A DNA stretch of 64,000 bases from CAYWNA01 sp964459305 (GTDB lineage Bacteria; Planctomycetota; Planctomycetia; Pirellulales; Pirellulaceae): the NCBI GenBank assembly GCA_964459305.1, contig CAYWNA010000012.1:41539-105538 (forward strand). The letters are read 5' to 3'. This document shows, piece after piece, positions 49,987 through 59,530 of this stretch. How positions within the stretch are numbered: position 1 is the stretch's first letter; each line of letters starts with the position of its first letter. The position numbers were made by a program, and so were the translations under genes. The notes under the pieces are model-generated. The model ran no database searches. It was not told the origin of the DNA and saw nothing but the letters and a program-made list of their open reading frames with translations.

Positions 49987-50539
49987 ATCATCATGACAAA
50001 GCGAAAGCGGCAGGCGCACAAAAAACGACGACCGAACGAGTACTACTCACTCCGTCGCCGTTAGAGACTAACCATCGTGTAGACAAGCACAAGCGTAAAA
50101 AACCTGGGGGGGACCTCTTGCCACGACCGAGGCCGTCGGATTGTCGGTGTCCGTCGGTTCCCGCCCCCCGAGGAGCTTGTAAGCCGCTACAGTTCGCAGA
50201 GCTTCGCGGGAGACTTCGCAATTGCTGCGCGCGCGACAGGCGCCGAATTCGTACGCTAAACAATCCAATTAAGAACCAGAGCGGTTCGTCTTATTCTTGG
50301 CGCCGGTCAACCCCGGCTAGTAGAATTGCGAAGTTCCATGAAAGCTCAATTAACAGCACATTGTGCCGAGCAATCACGACTTGTCAAGCAACAAGCAACA
50401 GACTTTTTCACATTTCTCTAAATTGTTTTCGAACACACTTCGCGCCGAGCGTCTTGAAAAAACGCGAGCGAACGGCGAGTATGTCAGTTGTCAGTTGTTA
50501 CTCGTGTCGAACGCAGCGCGTCTTTGAAGTGAACGATCC
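49987..50539. other. Long intergenic region between divergent genes
   Basis: This 553-base space between folK and the glycosyltransferase is AT-richer toward its right half (about 50320-50440) than the neighbouring genes. An open frame at 50118-50543 is arginine-, cysteine- and serine-rich and has no family-like sequence or ribosome binding site, so I do not call it. Promoters for both flanking genes must lie here but none is clear enough to mark. Confidence 0.35.
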
Positions 50540-51415
50540 GTGAAAAAGCCCGTACCGAACAGCGATTTGGCCGCCAACGATGCTCACTATGCGCGCGCAG
50601 TTCTATTGCGTTTGGCGAACGAGTTGTCCAACGCCGAGTCCGCCGATTCGAACCGAAGTGAGGTTGACATTCTTCAGCGTGTGTTAGGCGATGATGTCTG
50701 CTCACGTTTGGGAGTCGTTCGGTTACCGGACAATTTTCTTTTGTCGGTGATTGTTCCTGTCTACAACGAAGCAGCCACGATCCACGAGGTCGTCAGGCGA
50801 TTGCGCGGGACGGGTATTCCCAGCGAGATCATTCTGGTCGATGACGGCAGCACAGACGGAACGTTTCAGGCGCTTCAGCAGATCGACAATCACGACGACT
50901 TGAGCATTCTTCGCCTGGAAACGAATCAAGGCAAAGGCGCCGCCTTGAAATTGGGATTTGCTCGGGCCACCGGCGATGTGGTTGCCATTCAAGATGGTGA
51001 TTTGGAATACGACCCGCAGGACTTCCATTTGTTGCTGCCGCCGATTCTGGCCGACCAGGCCGATATCGTGTACGGAAGCCGTTTCGGGTACGCCCGTGAA
51101 ATTGTGTCGTCTTACTTTCATCAGCATGGCAACCAGATGATCACCAGGCTGTCCAACTTGAGCACCGGCCTCAAAGTGACAGACGTCGAGACGTGCTACA
51201 AGATATTTCGGCGAGAACTCATTCAACAGATAACGCCCACGCTCCGCGAGAATCGATTCGGCATCGAATTGGAGATCACCGCCAAGTTGGCGCGGATACC
51301 TGGTGTACGTTTCTGCGAACGACCGATCAGCTACGCGGGTCGATCGTATGCGGAAGGCAAGAAGATTGGTTTGCGCGACGCAGTTCGCGCTATGTGGTGC
51401 ATCATGCGATATTGA
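50540..51415 (+). CDS. Family 2 glycosyltransferase (DPM1/polyprenol-phosphate type)
   Basis: The 291-aa protein starts at GTG 50540. Residues 1-65 are a hydrophilic extension, and the GT-A domain begins at LLSVIVPVYNEAATIHEVVR. EIILVDDGSTDGTFQAL, NQGKGAALKLGFARATGD, VAIQDGDLEYDPQDF (metal-binding DxD), DIVYGSRF and TDVETCYKIFRREL are the signatures of dolichol/polyprenol-phosphate sugar transferases. No C-terminal membrane helices are present, as in soluble DPM1. It likely loads a sugar from a nucleotide donor onto undecaprenyl phosphate or a glycan at the membrane surface. The aldolase gene follows eight bases later on the same strand, although no functional link is obvious. Confidence 0.88.
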   Translation: MKKPVPNSDLAANDAHYARAVLLRLANELSNAESADSNRSEVDILQRVLGDDVCSRLGVVRLPDNFLLSVIVPVYNEAATIHEVVRRLRGTGIPSEIILVDDGSTDGTFQALQQIDNHDDLSILRLETNQGKGAALKLGFARATGDVVAIQDGDLEYDPQDFHLLLPPILADQADIVYGSRFGYAREIVSSYFHQHGNQMITRLSNLSTGLKVTDVETCYKIFRRELIQQITPTLRENRFGIELEITAKLARIPGVRFCERPISYAGRSYAEGKKIGLRDAVRAMWCIMRY

Positions 51416-51423
51416 GGGACGAC

Positions 51424-52224
51424 ATGAAAGAAAACCCCGTCAAACAGAAACTCCGCCGGGGAGAACCGAGTTTTGGCACTTGGCTATCTTTCGGCGACTT
51501 GTACGCCACTCGCATCTTGGCGCGGATGGATTGGGATTGGCTGACGCTGGATATGGAGCATTCAGCGATCAGTTGGTCGCAGGCGACCGCGATCTTCGCC
51601 GCGATTGCCGACGCGGGCTGCGTACCGCTGGTTCGTGTGCCGGAAGGCAGTCATCACTACATCAAACGCGTGCTGGATGCCGGTGCCATGGGCATCGTTG
51701 TGCCGATGGTGGATACGGTCGAACAAGCCAAGGCCGCAATTGCGGCTGCCAAATATCCACCAGTGGGCAACCGCAGCGTCGGCGGTGGAATGCATCCGAT
51801 GAATTTTGGCACCGCCAGCTCGGAAGAGTATTACGCCAGAGTGAGCGATGAAATCCTCGTCGTACTGCAGACCGAAAGTCCCCAAGGCGTGGAAAACGCC
51901 GAGGCGATTTACAGCTTGCCAGGCTGCGATGCGATCTTCATCGGCCCTGTTGACCTGCGATTCCAAATGCGCGCCGCCGACGGTACATTCCCCACGCCTG
52001 AAGAACACGAAGCGATGGTTCAACGGGTAATTCAAGTCGGCAAGAAGGTCGGTACACCGACGGGCATCCACGCAATGAACGCCGAATCGGCCATCGAGCG
52101 CGCCGAGCAAGGCATGCAGTTCATCGCGGTCGGCAGCGACCTTCGGTTAATGACGCAGAAGGCACAGGAGGAAGTTCGGATACTTCACCCCGAAGGAAAA
52201 GGCACAGCGGCTGCCCGTTACTGA
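51424..52224 (+). CDS. HpcH/HpaI-family class II aldolase
   Basis: This 266-aa metal-dependent aldolase of the HpcH/HpaI type cleaves or forms 2-keto-3-deoxy or 4-hydroxy-2-oxo acids such as 2-keto-3-deoxyrhamnonate or 4-hydroxy-2-oxovalerate-like substrates. Motifs in order are FGTWLSFGDLYATRILARMD, WLTLDMEHSAIS (catalytic His), PLVRVPEGSHHYIKRVLDAG (Arg), AMGIVVPMVDTVEQA, LQTESPQGVENAEAI (metal Glu), DAIFIGPVDL (metal Asp) and TGIHAMN. ATG 51424 has GAGGGACG upstream. Co-translation with the preceding glycosyltransferase is likely given the eight-base spacing. It may feed sugar-acid breakdown products to central metabolism, consistent with the catabolic genes to the right. Confidence 0.88.
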   Translation: MKENPVKQKLRRGEPSFGTWLSFGDLYATRILARMDWDWLTLDMEHSAISWSQATAIFAAIADAGCVPLVRVPEGSHHYIKRVLDAGAMGIVVPMVDTVEQAKAAIAAAKYPPVGNRSVGGGMHPMNFGTASSEEYYARVSDEILVVLQTESPQGVENAEAIYSLPGCDAIFIGPVDLRFQMRAADGTFPTPEEHEAMVQRVIQVGKKVGTPTGIHAMNAESAIERAEQGMQFIAVGSDLRLMTQKAQEEVRILHPEGKGTAAARY

Positions 52225-52298
52225 CAGTACCCACAGACAGAACTCAAACAGTCAAATCATCCAGATGCCGAATTGGAATCGAGTCTGTGTGAACTCAC

Positions 52299-53741
52299 TC
52301 AGAAGTAGCTGTGGATGTTGTGGGCGCCTTTTTGATGGACGTATGGCTTTTCCCGGCCGTCCGAGTCGGGCTGGGTGAAGATCATGATGCTTCGCCCGTT
52401 GTATGGCTGATACAGAACCAACTCGTCTCGTTCATCACCGCACAGATCCACGGCAAACGCCTGCGTCGCGACGTGGGCCTTGGTCGTTCCCCACTGCAGT
52501 CGGTCGCGTACGCGCTCTTCATGTGAGCCCAGTTCAGCCACGACGTTGCCGTAGCCGTCGACCACGTATCGATCAATGGGAATCCACAGCGACTGGCTCT
52601 GTCGACTTTCCCAGTTCACCACGCATGGGAAGTCCGGGTAGCCCTCAAACTCGCGACGATGCTGAAAAGCTGCCAGCCGAGTGCCGTCCGAACCTCGCAC
52701 GGTCAGAAAATCGCCTCGATGTCCGCTCTTCAGGATGATCACTTCCGCTCCCGGCTGATCTCCGATGAAGTTACCCGCCCAGATACCTTGGCCGTGACTG
52801 ACTTCGCTGGTCGTTTTCTCCCAAAGCACTTCACCGCCTGCCGACAGGCAGAACGCAGGCCCCGTGTTGCAGATGCTGATCAGGACTGCGTTTTCAGCCC
52901 GCCCAGGCGGCTGAAAGATCGCCGTACAATCGGCGTGGTTCGGGGCCTGTTTCTCCCAAAGGATGGATCCATCGTCATCAACAAGCAAAGTGCCGAAGAT
53001 GATCTCGTCGTTGCCGTCGCCGTCCACGTCGCCTACAGACGGCAGATGCCCCACGGCGCTTCTCTTGGCCGCCACGTGCCAGAGCGTCTTCAGTTCGGCG
53101 TCCAGGGCGACTGCATGCGTTGGCACCCGACCGCTGGCTTCGTACTTCATAACAATGGCCGGCGGCTTTTCCTTCCCCCGCAGATAGGCAATCTTCCCAA
53201 CCGGATGGCACCGACTTCGTTTTCCAGCTCGGATGTCCAGGTCAAACGGCGACTCACGAGCGTGTTCGATCTTGCCGGTCGCTCCCGCCAACACGTACAG
53301 CATCGGCTTGCCGTCTTCCCAGAATTCAGTGATGACTTCAGGCTGGCCATCCTGGTCGATGTCGAAGACTAATGCGACTCCTCGCAGAGCCGGCTCCCTG
53401 TAGACGCCATCCGGCATGTGCTTCTTGATCGCGGGATCGCCCTTGGACCACAGTCTCCGTCCGTCATGATCGATCGCGACCATGTATCCCGGCGTCGACT
53501 GGGGGCCTTGGCGATACAGTAGAAAATCGACTCTCCCGTCGTCATCCAAATCTCCCAGGCACACGAAACAACCGGGGAAGTCGTCAACGCCGATTTCCTT
53601 CCACAGCTTCATCTCGGCAGGGCGATCCGAGCGTTTGCCCGCGGCCTGCTCTTCTGCTACGGCGCCAGATGGTCTGATAGCGATCCATACCGACAAGACC
53701 AAGCTCAGGGCTGCACAACGGGAAAACGTCACGGCTTGCAT
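52299..53741 (-). CDS. Secreted FG-GAP/VCBS-type beta-propeller protein
   Basis: The 480-aa exported protein has signal peptide FSRCAALSLVLSVWIAIRPSGAVA (first part of it at residues 6-25). It shows repeated calcium-binding D-x-D-x-D-G turns: LGDLDDDGRVDFLLY, FDIDQDGQPEVITEF, VGDVDGDGNDEIIFG and VDLCGDERDELVLYQP. These mark FG-GAP/VCBS propellers and also the propeller of PL11-type rhamnogalacturonan lyases. The C-terminal YVHQKGAHNIHSYF segment resembles the ends of planctomycete relatives of such lyases. A carbohydrate-binding or lyase role is possible, but catalytic residues cannot be pointed out. AAAGGC precedes ATG 53741. It is separate from neighbouring operons. Confidence 0.72.
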   Translation of the reverse strand: MQAVTFSRCAALSLVLSVWIAIRPSGAVAEEQAAGKRSDRPAEMKLWKEIGVDDFPGCFVCLGDLDDDGRVDFLLYRQGPQSTPGYMVAIDHDGRRLWSKGDPAIKKHMPDGVYREPALRGVALVFDIDQDGQPEVITEFWEDGKPMLYVLAGATGKIEHARESPFDLDIRAGKRSRCHPVGKIAYLRGKEKPPAIVMKYEASGRVPTHAVALDAELKTLWHVAAKRSAVGHLPSVGDVDGDGNDEIIFGTLLVDDDGSILWEKQAPNHADCTAIFQPPGRAENAVLISICNTGPAFCLSAGGEVLWEKTTSEVSHGQGIWAGNFIGDQPGAEVIILKSGHRGDFLTVRGSDGTRLAAFQHRREFEGYPDFPCVVNWESRQSQSLWIPIDRYVVDGYGNVVAELGSHEERVRDRLQWGTTKAHVATQAFAVDLCGDERDELVLYQPYNGRSIMIFTQPDSDGREKPYVHQKGAHNIHSYF

Positions 53742-53945
53742 CGTCTTGCCTTTCGTAAGTGCCAGAACATTTGCTCAACGCGGGGACTGTATTGTATCGG
53801 ACCGAGAAATAGCTGTCGCGTTTGTCGCCGTCCTCTCCGAGGTCGGTGAGAGAAGGCGCCGAGTTCGGAGAACACGGCGACCCTCTCGATGTCTGCCGCG
53901 TCCTGTCGCACATCCACCAATCGCCAGGAGCATCTGGATCGAAAC

Positions 53946-54983
53946 CTACATTGTTTCACTCGTTCGCCGGGCGGCTTCGATCATGGCTCGCATGTTCTCC
54001 GCCGGTGTGTCGCGAGGGTTCATTTCTCCGGTACAAAACACGTAGCCGCCGTCGGAGTAGCAGGTTCTCACAAGCCGTTCCGCTTCTGCCGCAACCTGCT
54101 CTGGCGTGCCCCGCATGAGCAACTCGATGGGGTCCAGATTGCCGCTGAAACACGTCTTTCCGGTCATTGCTTTGCGGACGTCCGTCATATCGGCCGCTGG
54201 GCCGCAGTTGACAATGTCGACGCCCAACTCGGATTCGGCCAGCAGATAGGGCACGGAGATTTCGCTGTTATGAAGATGGACCAGGGCGCCATGTTCGTGT
54301 GCTTTGTCCACCAGCCGTTTGCACGATGGAAACGCGTACTGCCGGTATTGTTCCACAGACAGCATACCGGAAAACGCGTTGCAGTCGCCGATCCAGACCG
54401 CATGCGCGCCGGCCTCGACCTGTGCTTTGATGTGAACCGATTGCAGCTCGACGAAGAAGTCGCAGGCACGGGCAAGCAAAGCGGGATCGGTGGCTGCCAG
54501 CAGCATGGCCGCCTCCAACCCGAACAACAGGCCCACCGAGCTGTACGGCGCCGCACAGCTTCCCTGGACCAGCACCGTATCGCCGAAGTGCTTGCGAATG
54601 AGCCGCAGGGCTTTCAGTTTTTCGGGCATGCGCCCATCGACGAGCGGATCGGGGATGCGCAAATCGTCGAGTGTCTCTTGCGTGGCAGGCAAGTAGTCTT
54701 TGGTGGCCCTCAGGATGTTCCCTTCGCCCAGCGTGCCGACCCCCAGCGGCTCGAATTCGAAGCAGTCGTCCACCTGCAGCCAAGCCCAGTCGTAGTCGAA
54801 CTCCTCAATAGCTGCGATCCACACCTCGGCGGTCTTTTCGCCGTCCTGACAGACCTCTTCGTACGTGTATCGGCCATACCACTTGACGTCGAATTCCTCA
54901 CTGCAGGAAAACACGGGCAGCCGCCGCGGCTTCTCCAGGGCAATCGCCCGTTTCACGTCCTCGACCACTCCATCGTAAGCCAT
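53946..54983 (-). CDS. Uroporphyrinogen decarboxylase-family protein (MtaA/corrinoid methyltransferase-like)
   Basis: The 345-aa TIM-barrel protein belongs to the URO-D superfamily but lacks the clear heme-pathway signature. Landmarks are RRLPVFSCSEEFDVKWYGRY, IPDPLVDGRMPEKLKALRLI, VLVQGSCAAPYSSVGLLFGL, AHAVWIGDCNAFSGMLS, GALVHLHNSEISVPYLLAES and CFSGNLDPIELLMRGTPEQV. The His and Cys residues near HLHNS and the C-terminal CTGEMNPRDTP resemble the zinc site of methylcobamide:CoM-type methyltransferases. In planctomycetes such paralogues often sit in catabolic clusters with unknown methyl donors. ATG 54983 has AAAGGA upstream. Function beyond 'URO-D-like methyltransferase or decarboxylase' cannot be fixed. 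Confidence 0.82.
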   Translation of the reverse strand: MAYDGVVEDVKRAIALEKPRRLPVFSCSEEFDVKWYGRYTYEEVCQDGEKTAEVWIAAIEEFDYDWAWLQVDDCFEFEPLGVGTLGEGNILRATKDYLPATQETLDDLRIPDPLVDGRMPEKLKALRLIRKHFGDTVLVQGSCAAPYSSVGLLFGLEAAMLLAATDPALLARACDFFVELQSVHIKAQVEAGAHAVWIGDCNAFSGMLSVEQYRQYAFPSCKRLVDKAHEHGALVHLHNSEISVPYLLAESELGVDIVNCGPAADMTDVRKAMTGKTCFSGNLDPIELLMRGTPEQVAAEAERLVRTCYSDGGYVFCTGEMNPRDTPAENMRAMIEAARRTSETM

Positions 54984-55251
54984 GATTGATCCTTTCTATT
55001 GTCGCAGGCCGTTCGGGCGCCGTGCGTAGGAGCAGCATTGGAACGATCGTCCGATTTCGCTCTCATCGTTTCTTATTGTCATGGCCACGCATTGGGGCTG
55101 CAAGCCATTTATGCCTGTTTGCCACGCCGCACGGGGCCTCTTCTTGACTCAGCGTCGAAGTGTGAATTAGCATAGTGTGCAGTCAGAGCACGAGCGGGTG
55201 TCCGCCCGGACGATCGCCCTCAATCCCTACCGTCATCATTGGAGGACTGAT

Positions 55252-56355
55252 ATGGCCGCCTTCGAGCTTTCCCGTCGTGATTTCGTGAAGAGTGCCGCGG
55301 TTGCTGCCGGTGCCGCCGCCGGATTGACTCCCACCTACACGGTCCATGCCGGTAACCCGGACAACAAGGATACCAGCAAGATCCTCAACTACAACGCCGA
55401 CATGGAGTACCGCCGCTGCGGCAAGACGGACTTGATGATCTCGGCTGTGTGCATGGGCGGACACTGGAAGCGGTTGAACGAAGCTATTCCAGGGCTGTTT
55501 GACAAACGTTGGCTGAGTGCGGACATGACGGACGAACGCTTCCACAAGAACCGCTACGACATGGTGACGCGGCTGATCGAGCGCGGCATCAACTATATCG
55601 ACGCGTGCACGTGCGAAGAGATCCAGATGTACTCTAAGGCGCTCAAGGGCCGCCGCGACAAGATGTACCTGGGCTTCTCTGCCTACCAGAACGAAATCCG
55701 CAGAGAGGAATGGCGCCCCGTCAAAAAGCTGCAGGAAAGCCTCGACAAATGGCTCAAGACTTGTGAACTGCAGTACTGCGATCTCTGGCGGATCACCATG
55801 CTCTCACAGAGCAGTCGGCACTCGGAGGCAGAAGTCGAAGAATGCATGGAGGCCCTGGAGTGGGCCAAAAAGACCGGCCGAGCGCGGTTCACCGGTATCT
55901 CGTCGCACGACCGTCCGCACATCAAACGGATGATCGAACAGTATCCCGAGCAACTGGAAATCGTAGTTACCCCTTATACCTCAAAGACCAAAATCGTCAC
56001 CGACGAGCACGGCCTTTGGGCGGCCATGAAGAAGTTGGATGTTGGCTGGTTCGGCATCAAGCCGTATTCAAGCGGCAAGCTGTTCAAGGGCAATGGCTTG
56101 CCAGGCAATCCGCATTACAAAGAGGATTGCGAGGCCGCTCGTCTGGCACTTCGTTACATCCTGTGCAACCCGGCCATTACGGCACCGATCCCCGGCATGA
56201 TCGTGCCCGAGCAGGTCGACAACGCCGCCCTGGCCGTCGCGGAAAGACGAGAGCTGGATGCGCAGGAGCAGGCAACGCTCCGCCGCGCCAACGACCGGGC
56301 ATGGGCTAGCCTGACGCCTGAATACCGCTGGCTGAAGGACTGGGAATACGTGTAA
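55252..56355 (+). CDS. Tat-exported aldo/keto reductase-like protein
   Basis: ATG 55252 follows GGAGGA and starts MAAFELSRRDFVKSAAVAAG, a twin-arginine signal (SRRDFVK, 7-13), so the 367-aa protein is exported folded. The rest is an aldo/keto reductase TIM barrel: YRRCGKTDLMISAVCMGGHW, LIERGINYIDACTCEEIQMY, GRRDKMYLGFSAYQ, KTGRARFTGISSHDRPHI and GWFGIKPYSSGKLF. The usual catalytic Tyr is not in the classical 'D(S/T)A..Y' context (DACTCEEIQMY), so substrate use may differ. Tat-type AKR paralogues are abundant in planctomycetes and often near sulfatases. Here a sulfatase gene follows 21 bases downstream, probably in the same operon. Confidence 0.88.
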   Translation: MAAFELSRRDFVKSAAVAAGAAAGLTPTYTVHAGNPDNKDTSKILNYNADMEYRRCGKTDLMISAVCMGGHWKRLNEAIPGLFDKRWLSADMTDERFHKNRYDMVTRLIERGINYIDACTCEEIQMYSKALKGRRDKMYLGFSAYQNEIRREEWRPVKKLQESLDKWLKTCELQYCDLWRITMLSQSSRHSEAEVEECMEALEWAKKTGRARFTGISSHDRPHIKRMIEQYPEQLEIVVTPYTSKTKIVTDEHGLWAAMKKLDVGWFGIKPYSSGKLFKGNGLPGNPHYKEDCEAARLALRYILCNPAITAPIPGMIVPEQVDNAALAVAERRELDAQEQATLRRANDRAWASLTPEYRWLKDWEYV

Positions 56356-56376
56356 CTCGAACGGAAGACGATCGCC

Positions 56377-57711
56377 ATGTTTCGCCACCCCAGCATCATT
56401 GCAGCGGTTGTTGCCGTTTGGGCTGCTTTGCCTGCACAGGCTGCCGAGCGGCCCAACATTCTGCTTGTTTTCTCGGACGACCAGGGTTGGGGAGATGTTT
56501 CATGTTTCCACAGCGAGATCCCCACGCCGAACATCGATTCGCTTGCTCGTGACGGCGTGAAATTCACCAGTTGGTACGTCGCCTCGTCCATTTGCACGCC
56601 GTCTCGGTTTGGATTGCTGACGGGGCGATACCCGAGCCGTTCGCGTGATCGGTTGCTTGGGGCTCTGATGTCGCTGGGGGAACGGGACGCGGATCGCGGC
56701 ATTCGTGGTGACGAGACCACGATCGCGCAGGTGTTGCAGCAACAGGGCTACCGGACAGCGCTGATCGGCAAGTGGCATCTAGGTCATGGCAATGTCGGCT
56801 TCCTACCTCCCTCGCACGGATTCGATTCGTTCTACGGCCACACCGCCGGCTGCATCGACTTTTTCACCATGCGGTACGGAATCAAACCGGACTGGTATCG
56901 CAACGAACAACTGAGCGACGAGACCGGCTATGCCACCGATCTGATCACTGATGAGGCCGTGCGGTTTCTGAAAGAGCAGCAGTCCGACCAGCCGTTTTTC
57001 CTCTACCTCCCCTACAACGCTCCGCACTACGGCAAGGGCTACGATCCGGGTAAGCGTGAAGTGACTAACATTATGCAGGCCAAACCGGAGGACTTGGCTC
57101 GCGTACATGAGATTGAAGATCCTACTCGGCGTGTTTTCGCGGCTATGGTGCTGTCATTAGACGACGGCATCGGACGCGTACTGGCGGCGTTGAAGCAGCG
57201 GGGATTGAGTGACAACACATTGGTCCTATTCATGACGGATAACGGTGGCGATCCGGACTATGGCGGCAGCAGCGGGCCGCTGCGCGGCGAGAAGGGTACG
57301 CTGTTCGAAGGTGGTATTCGCGTCCCTTGTTTGATCCGTTGGCCGGGTAAGCTCAAAGCCGGCGCAACCTGTACTTCAGTTTGCTCGTCGCTGGACCTCT
57401 TTCCGACATTCTGCCGGCTGTGTGGAGCCGATGCATCACAGCTCCCGCTTGACGGTATCGACCTCACGCCACTGCTCCTGGAAGGCAAGCCGCCGAAGGA
57501 TCGCGAACTGTTCTGGGAGTTGAGCCGCGGAGTTGCCCTCCGTCAGGGCTCGTGGAAGTATCTTCGCACCGCCGATGGCGAGGAGTATCTGTTCAACGTC
57601 GACGACGACCCGTACGAGAAGAGCAATCTTGCCGAACGCCAGCCCGACGTGTTCGCGCGACTGAAAGCCCGTCACGCACAAGTCGCCCAAGAGTGCCAAG
57701 TCACTCCTTGA
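56377..57711 (+). CDS. Secreted Cys-type sulfatase
   Basis: The 444-aa arylsulfatase-like enzyme removes sulfate esters, most likely from algal polysaccharides. It has signal peptide SIIAAVVAVWAALPAQAAE. The N-terminal metal site is PNILLVFSDDQGWGD (Asp 34/35), and the formylglycine motif CTPSR is at 73-77 with the downstream LTGRYPS. GKWHLGH, FFLYLPYNAPHYGKG and LFMTDNGGDPDYGG (second metal pair) complete the site. Maturation needs the anaerobic or aerobic formylglycine-generating enzyme encoded elsewhere. GGAAGA precedes ATG 56377. The 3' end overlaps the convergent alpha/alpha-barrel gene by 11 bases. Confidence 0.93.
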   Translation: MFRHPSIIAAVVAVWAALPAQAAERPNILLVFSDDQGWGDVSCFHSEIPTPNIDSLARDGVKFTSWYVASSICTPSRFGLLTGRYPSRSRDRLLGALMSLGERDADRGIRGDETTIAQVLQQQGYRTALIGKWHLGHGNVGFLPPSHGFDSFYGHTAGCIDFFTMRYGIKPDWYRNEQLSDETGYATDLITDEAVRFLKEQQSDQPFFLYLPYNAPHYGKGYDPGKREVTNIMQAKPEDLARVHEIEDPTRRVFAAMVLSLDDGIGRVLAALKQRGLSDNTLVLFMTDNGGDPDYGGSSGPLRGEKGTLFEGGIRVPCLIRWPGKLKAGATCTSVCSSLDLFPTFCRLCGADASQLPLDGIDLTPLLLEGKPPKDRELFWELSRGVALRQGSWKYLRTADGEEYLFNVDDDPYEKSNLAERQPDVFARLKARHAQVAQECQVTP

Positions 57712-59395
57712 CCTTCTCCGACTTCAGGAACGTCACCCCAGGTTGCACCAATTCCGCCAGCGAAAGGCCGGCGAAGCCTGTTGCCTGCATGCTGTGGCGG
57801 CCCCAGGGCATTGTTGGCTCGCAGGTCGCGCCGATTCTTCTGGTAAATTCACGATGGGACAGAAAGGCGGTGCAACGCCGGACCGCCTCGTGTACGTCGG
57901 GAGCCTCGCGCATGCTTCGATCGTACTCGATTAGAACCAGCGGCATGGCTCCCGTCTTGGCATTTCCCCAAGGATGCCCGATGGGCCACCAGACGCCATT
58001 CTCCCGAGCCTGAAGCACACCCTTCGTACCTTGGATATGCCAAGTGTAGACCCGGCGGATCTTGTCCTTCAGGGCTTGGTCTTTGGTCCAGTGCCACACC
58101 CACAGGATCGCTTCGTGGTAGTAGTACAGACTTCCCAGGTCTCCGGCTTCCGTCAAGTCGATCACCTGCGTGCTGTCGTTTGCGTGATGGTGGTGAATGG
58201 GTCGTCCGTCTTCTTGCCAGTTGTCGAGGAGGAAACTGGCCGCCCGCTCGGCTATCACCAGGTACTTCCGTTCGCCGGTAATCGCGTACAGCGAACAGAA
58301 GCTCATCCCCTGCGTTCCCGCTGCCACACTGTAAGGGGTCGTCATGTCGTTGCCTGCCCAGCGCCCGTTGGTGAATCCGCCCGAAGGCAACTGCCACTGT
58401 TGTGCGTACTCCTCCGCGTATCGTCGAAGCGCGTCCAGGTAGATCTTCTTTCGGGCGTCGTCAACGTACGGATAGGCGATCGCCAGGCATGTCGAGATGC
58501 AACCCACGTCGGCCGTGTTGGTCGTGCCGCTCATGGCTCTTTGGATCTCTGCCTCGGTTTGCTCGGCCAGGGGCCTGTTGCGAAAGCCGCTCGACCAGGC
58601 GGCATTGGGAAGTTGCTCGCCGATCAACTTGTCCAGGCACACGGTGACCGCATCAACATACTCCCTCCGGCCGAAGACGTCGTAGCCTGCCAGCAACGTT
58701 CGGATCGGATAGCTGGCACGATACCACTCCGCAGAGTTTTGGCAGAAAAAGCCGTCGTCCCTCTGGTGAGTCAGTAGCCAGTCGCAGTAGAGCTCAAGCG
58801 CCTTGCGAGGATCCACTTCGCCGGCTGCCTCAAGCTCGGCCAAGGTTGGAATCGATTCCGCCGGAGCCTCGGGCCAGACGCGATGTTCCTTCCGTTGCTT
58901 GCTGCCGCGCACAACCATCGAGGTCACCGCAAAAAAGGGCGCGTCGTCGACGGTAACAAACGTCAGCGTAAGCCTTTCCTCTGTCACCTTGGCTGGAAAC
59001 GTCTTTCTAACGAACTGGGCCTTTCTCGTCCTCAATCTATCGACGATCCGTTCACCTTGGACCAAGACGTCAAACGGACCTTGGGCATAGTTGAGATCGC
59101 CGAAAGTGATATCCACATCATAGTCGCCGTTATCCAATCCCAGTAGAAACTTACCTGATCGCCCGAACACAAAATCGCAATTCACCCGATCCTCACCACC
59201 GCGGTCTCTGACGCCTAGCGCCGCTCCCGTCCAAAGAAAACGGGCATCGCTGCCCACGTCGGAAACGGAGGCGTATCCTTCTGCGCCACCCTCCCCAGGA
59301 CCAAAGTCGATCTTGTACACGATATCACTCGGCTCATTGGAGCCCGCAGTTGCCGCGAACAACGAGGACAGGGCAATTAGCGTGACTTCCAGCAT
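57701..59395 (-). CDS. Secreted protein with malectin-like and alpha/alpha-barrel domains
   Basis: The 564-aa protein starts at ATG 59395, with GAGGAG five bases upstream; a GTG 12 bases earlier overlaps that site. A signal peptide (VTLIALSSLFAATAGS) leads to a beta-sandwich carbohydrate-binding region (about 25-170: YKIDFGPGEGGAEGYASVSD, FLLGLDNGDYDVDITFGD), similar to malectin-like or RG-lyase-type domains. The rest is helical and (alpha/alpha)6-barrel-like: LYCDWLLTHQRDDGFFCQNS, FTNGRWAGNDMTTPYSVAAG, SFCSLYAITGERKYLVIAER, DLTEAGDLGSLYYYHEAILW. That fold is shared by unsaturated uronyl hydrolases and related lyases. The exact activity is unknown; it fits with the neighbouring sulfatase in degrading a sulfated polysaccharide. 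Confidence 0.75.
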   Translation of the reverse strand: MLEVTLIALSSLFAATAGSNEPSDIVYKIDFGPGEGGAEGYASVSDVGSDARFLWTGAALGVRDRGGEDRVNCDFVFGRSGKFLLGLDNGDYDVDITFGDLNYAQGPFDVLVQGERIVDRLRTRKAQFVRKTFPAKVTEERLTLTFVTVDDAPFFAVTSMVVRGSKQRKEHRVWPEAPAESIPTLAELEAAGEVDPRKALELYCDWLLTHQRDDGFFCQNSAEWYRASYPIRTLLAGYDVFGRREYVDAVTVCLDKLIGEQLPNAAWSSGFRNRPLAEQTEAEIQRAMSGTTNTADVGCISTCLAIAYPYVDDARKKIYLDALRRYAEEYAQQWQLPSGGFTNGRWAGNDMTTPYSVAAGTQGMSFCSLYAITGERKYLVIAERAASFLLDNWQEDGRPIHHHHANDSTQVIDLTEAGDLGSLYYYHEAILWVWHWTKDQALKDKIRRVYTWHIQGTKGVLQARENGVWWPIGHPWGNAKTGAMPLVLIEYDRSMREAPDVHEAVRRCTAFLSHREFTRRIGATCEPTMPWGRHSMQATGFAGLSLAELVQPGVTFLKSEKVKE

Positions 59396-59530
59396 TGGAC
59401 TCCTCACGAGAATGCGTTAAAGGGAAGTTGTCGAACCGGTCGGATGTCTTCCCTCTGCCGATAGTATAGACTTGACGCCGCCCCATGGCGCCCTTCCACC
59501 GCCACGCCGTTTCCTTGAACAGGAGTATCG

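Noticed and set aside
50118..50543. A 141-codon open frame upstream of the glycosyltransferase
   Set aside because: Composition is Arg/Cys/Ser-rich without domain, signal or ribosome binding site, and it runs into the downstream gene.
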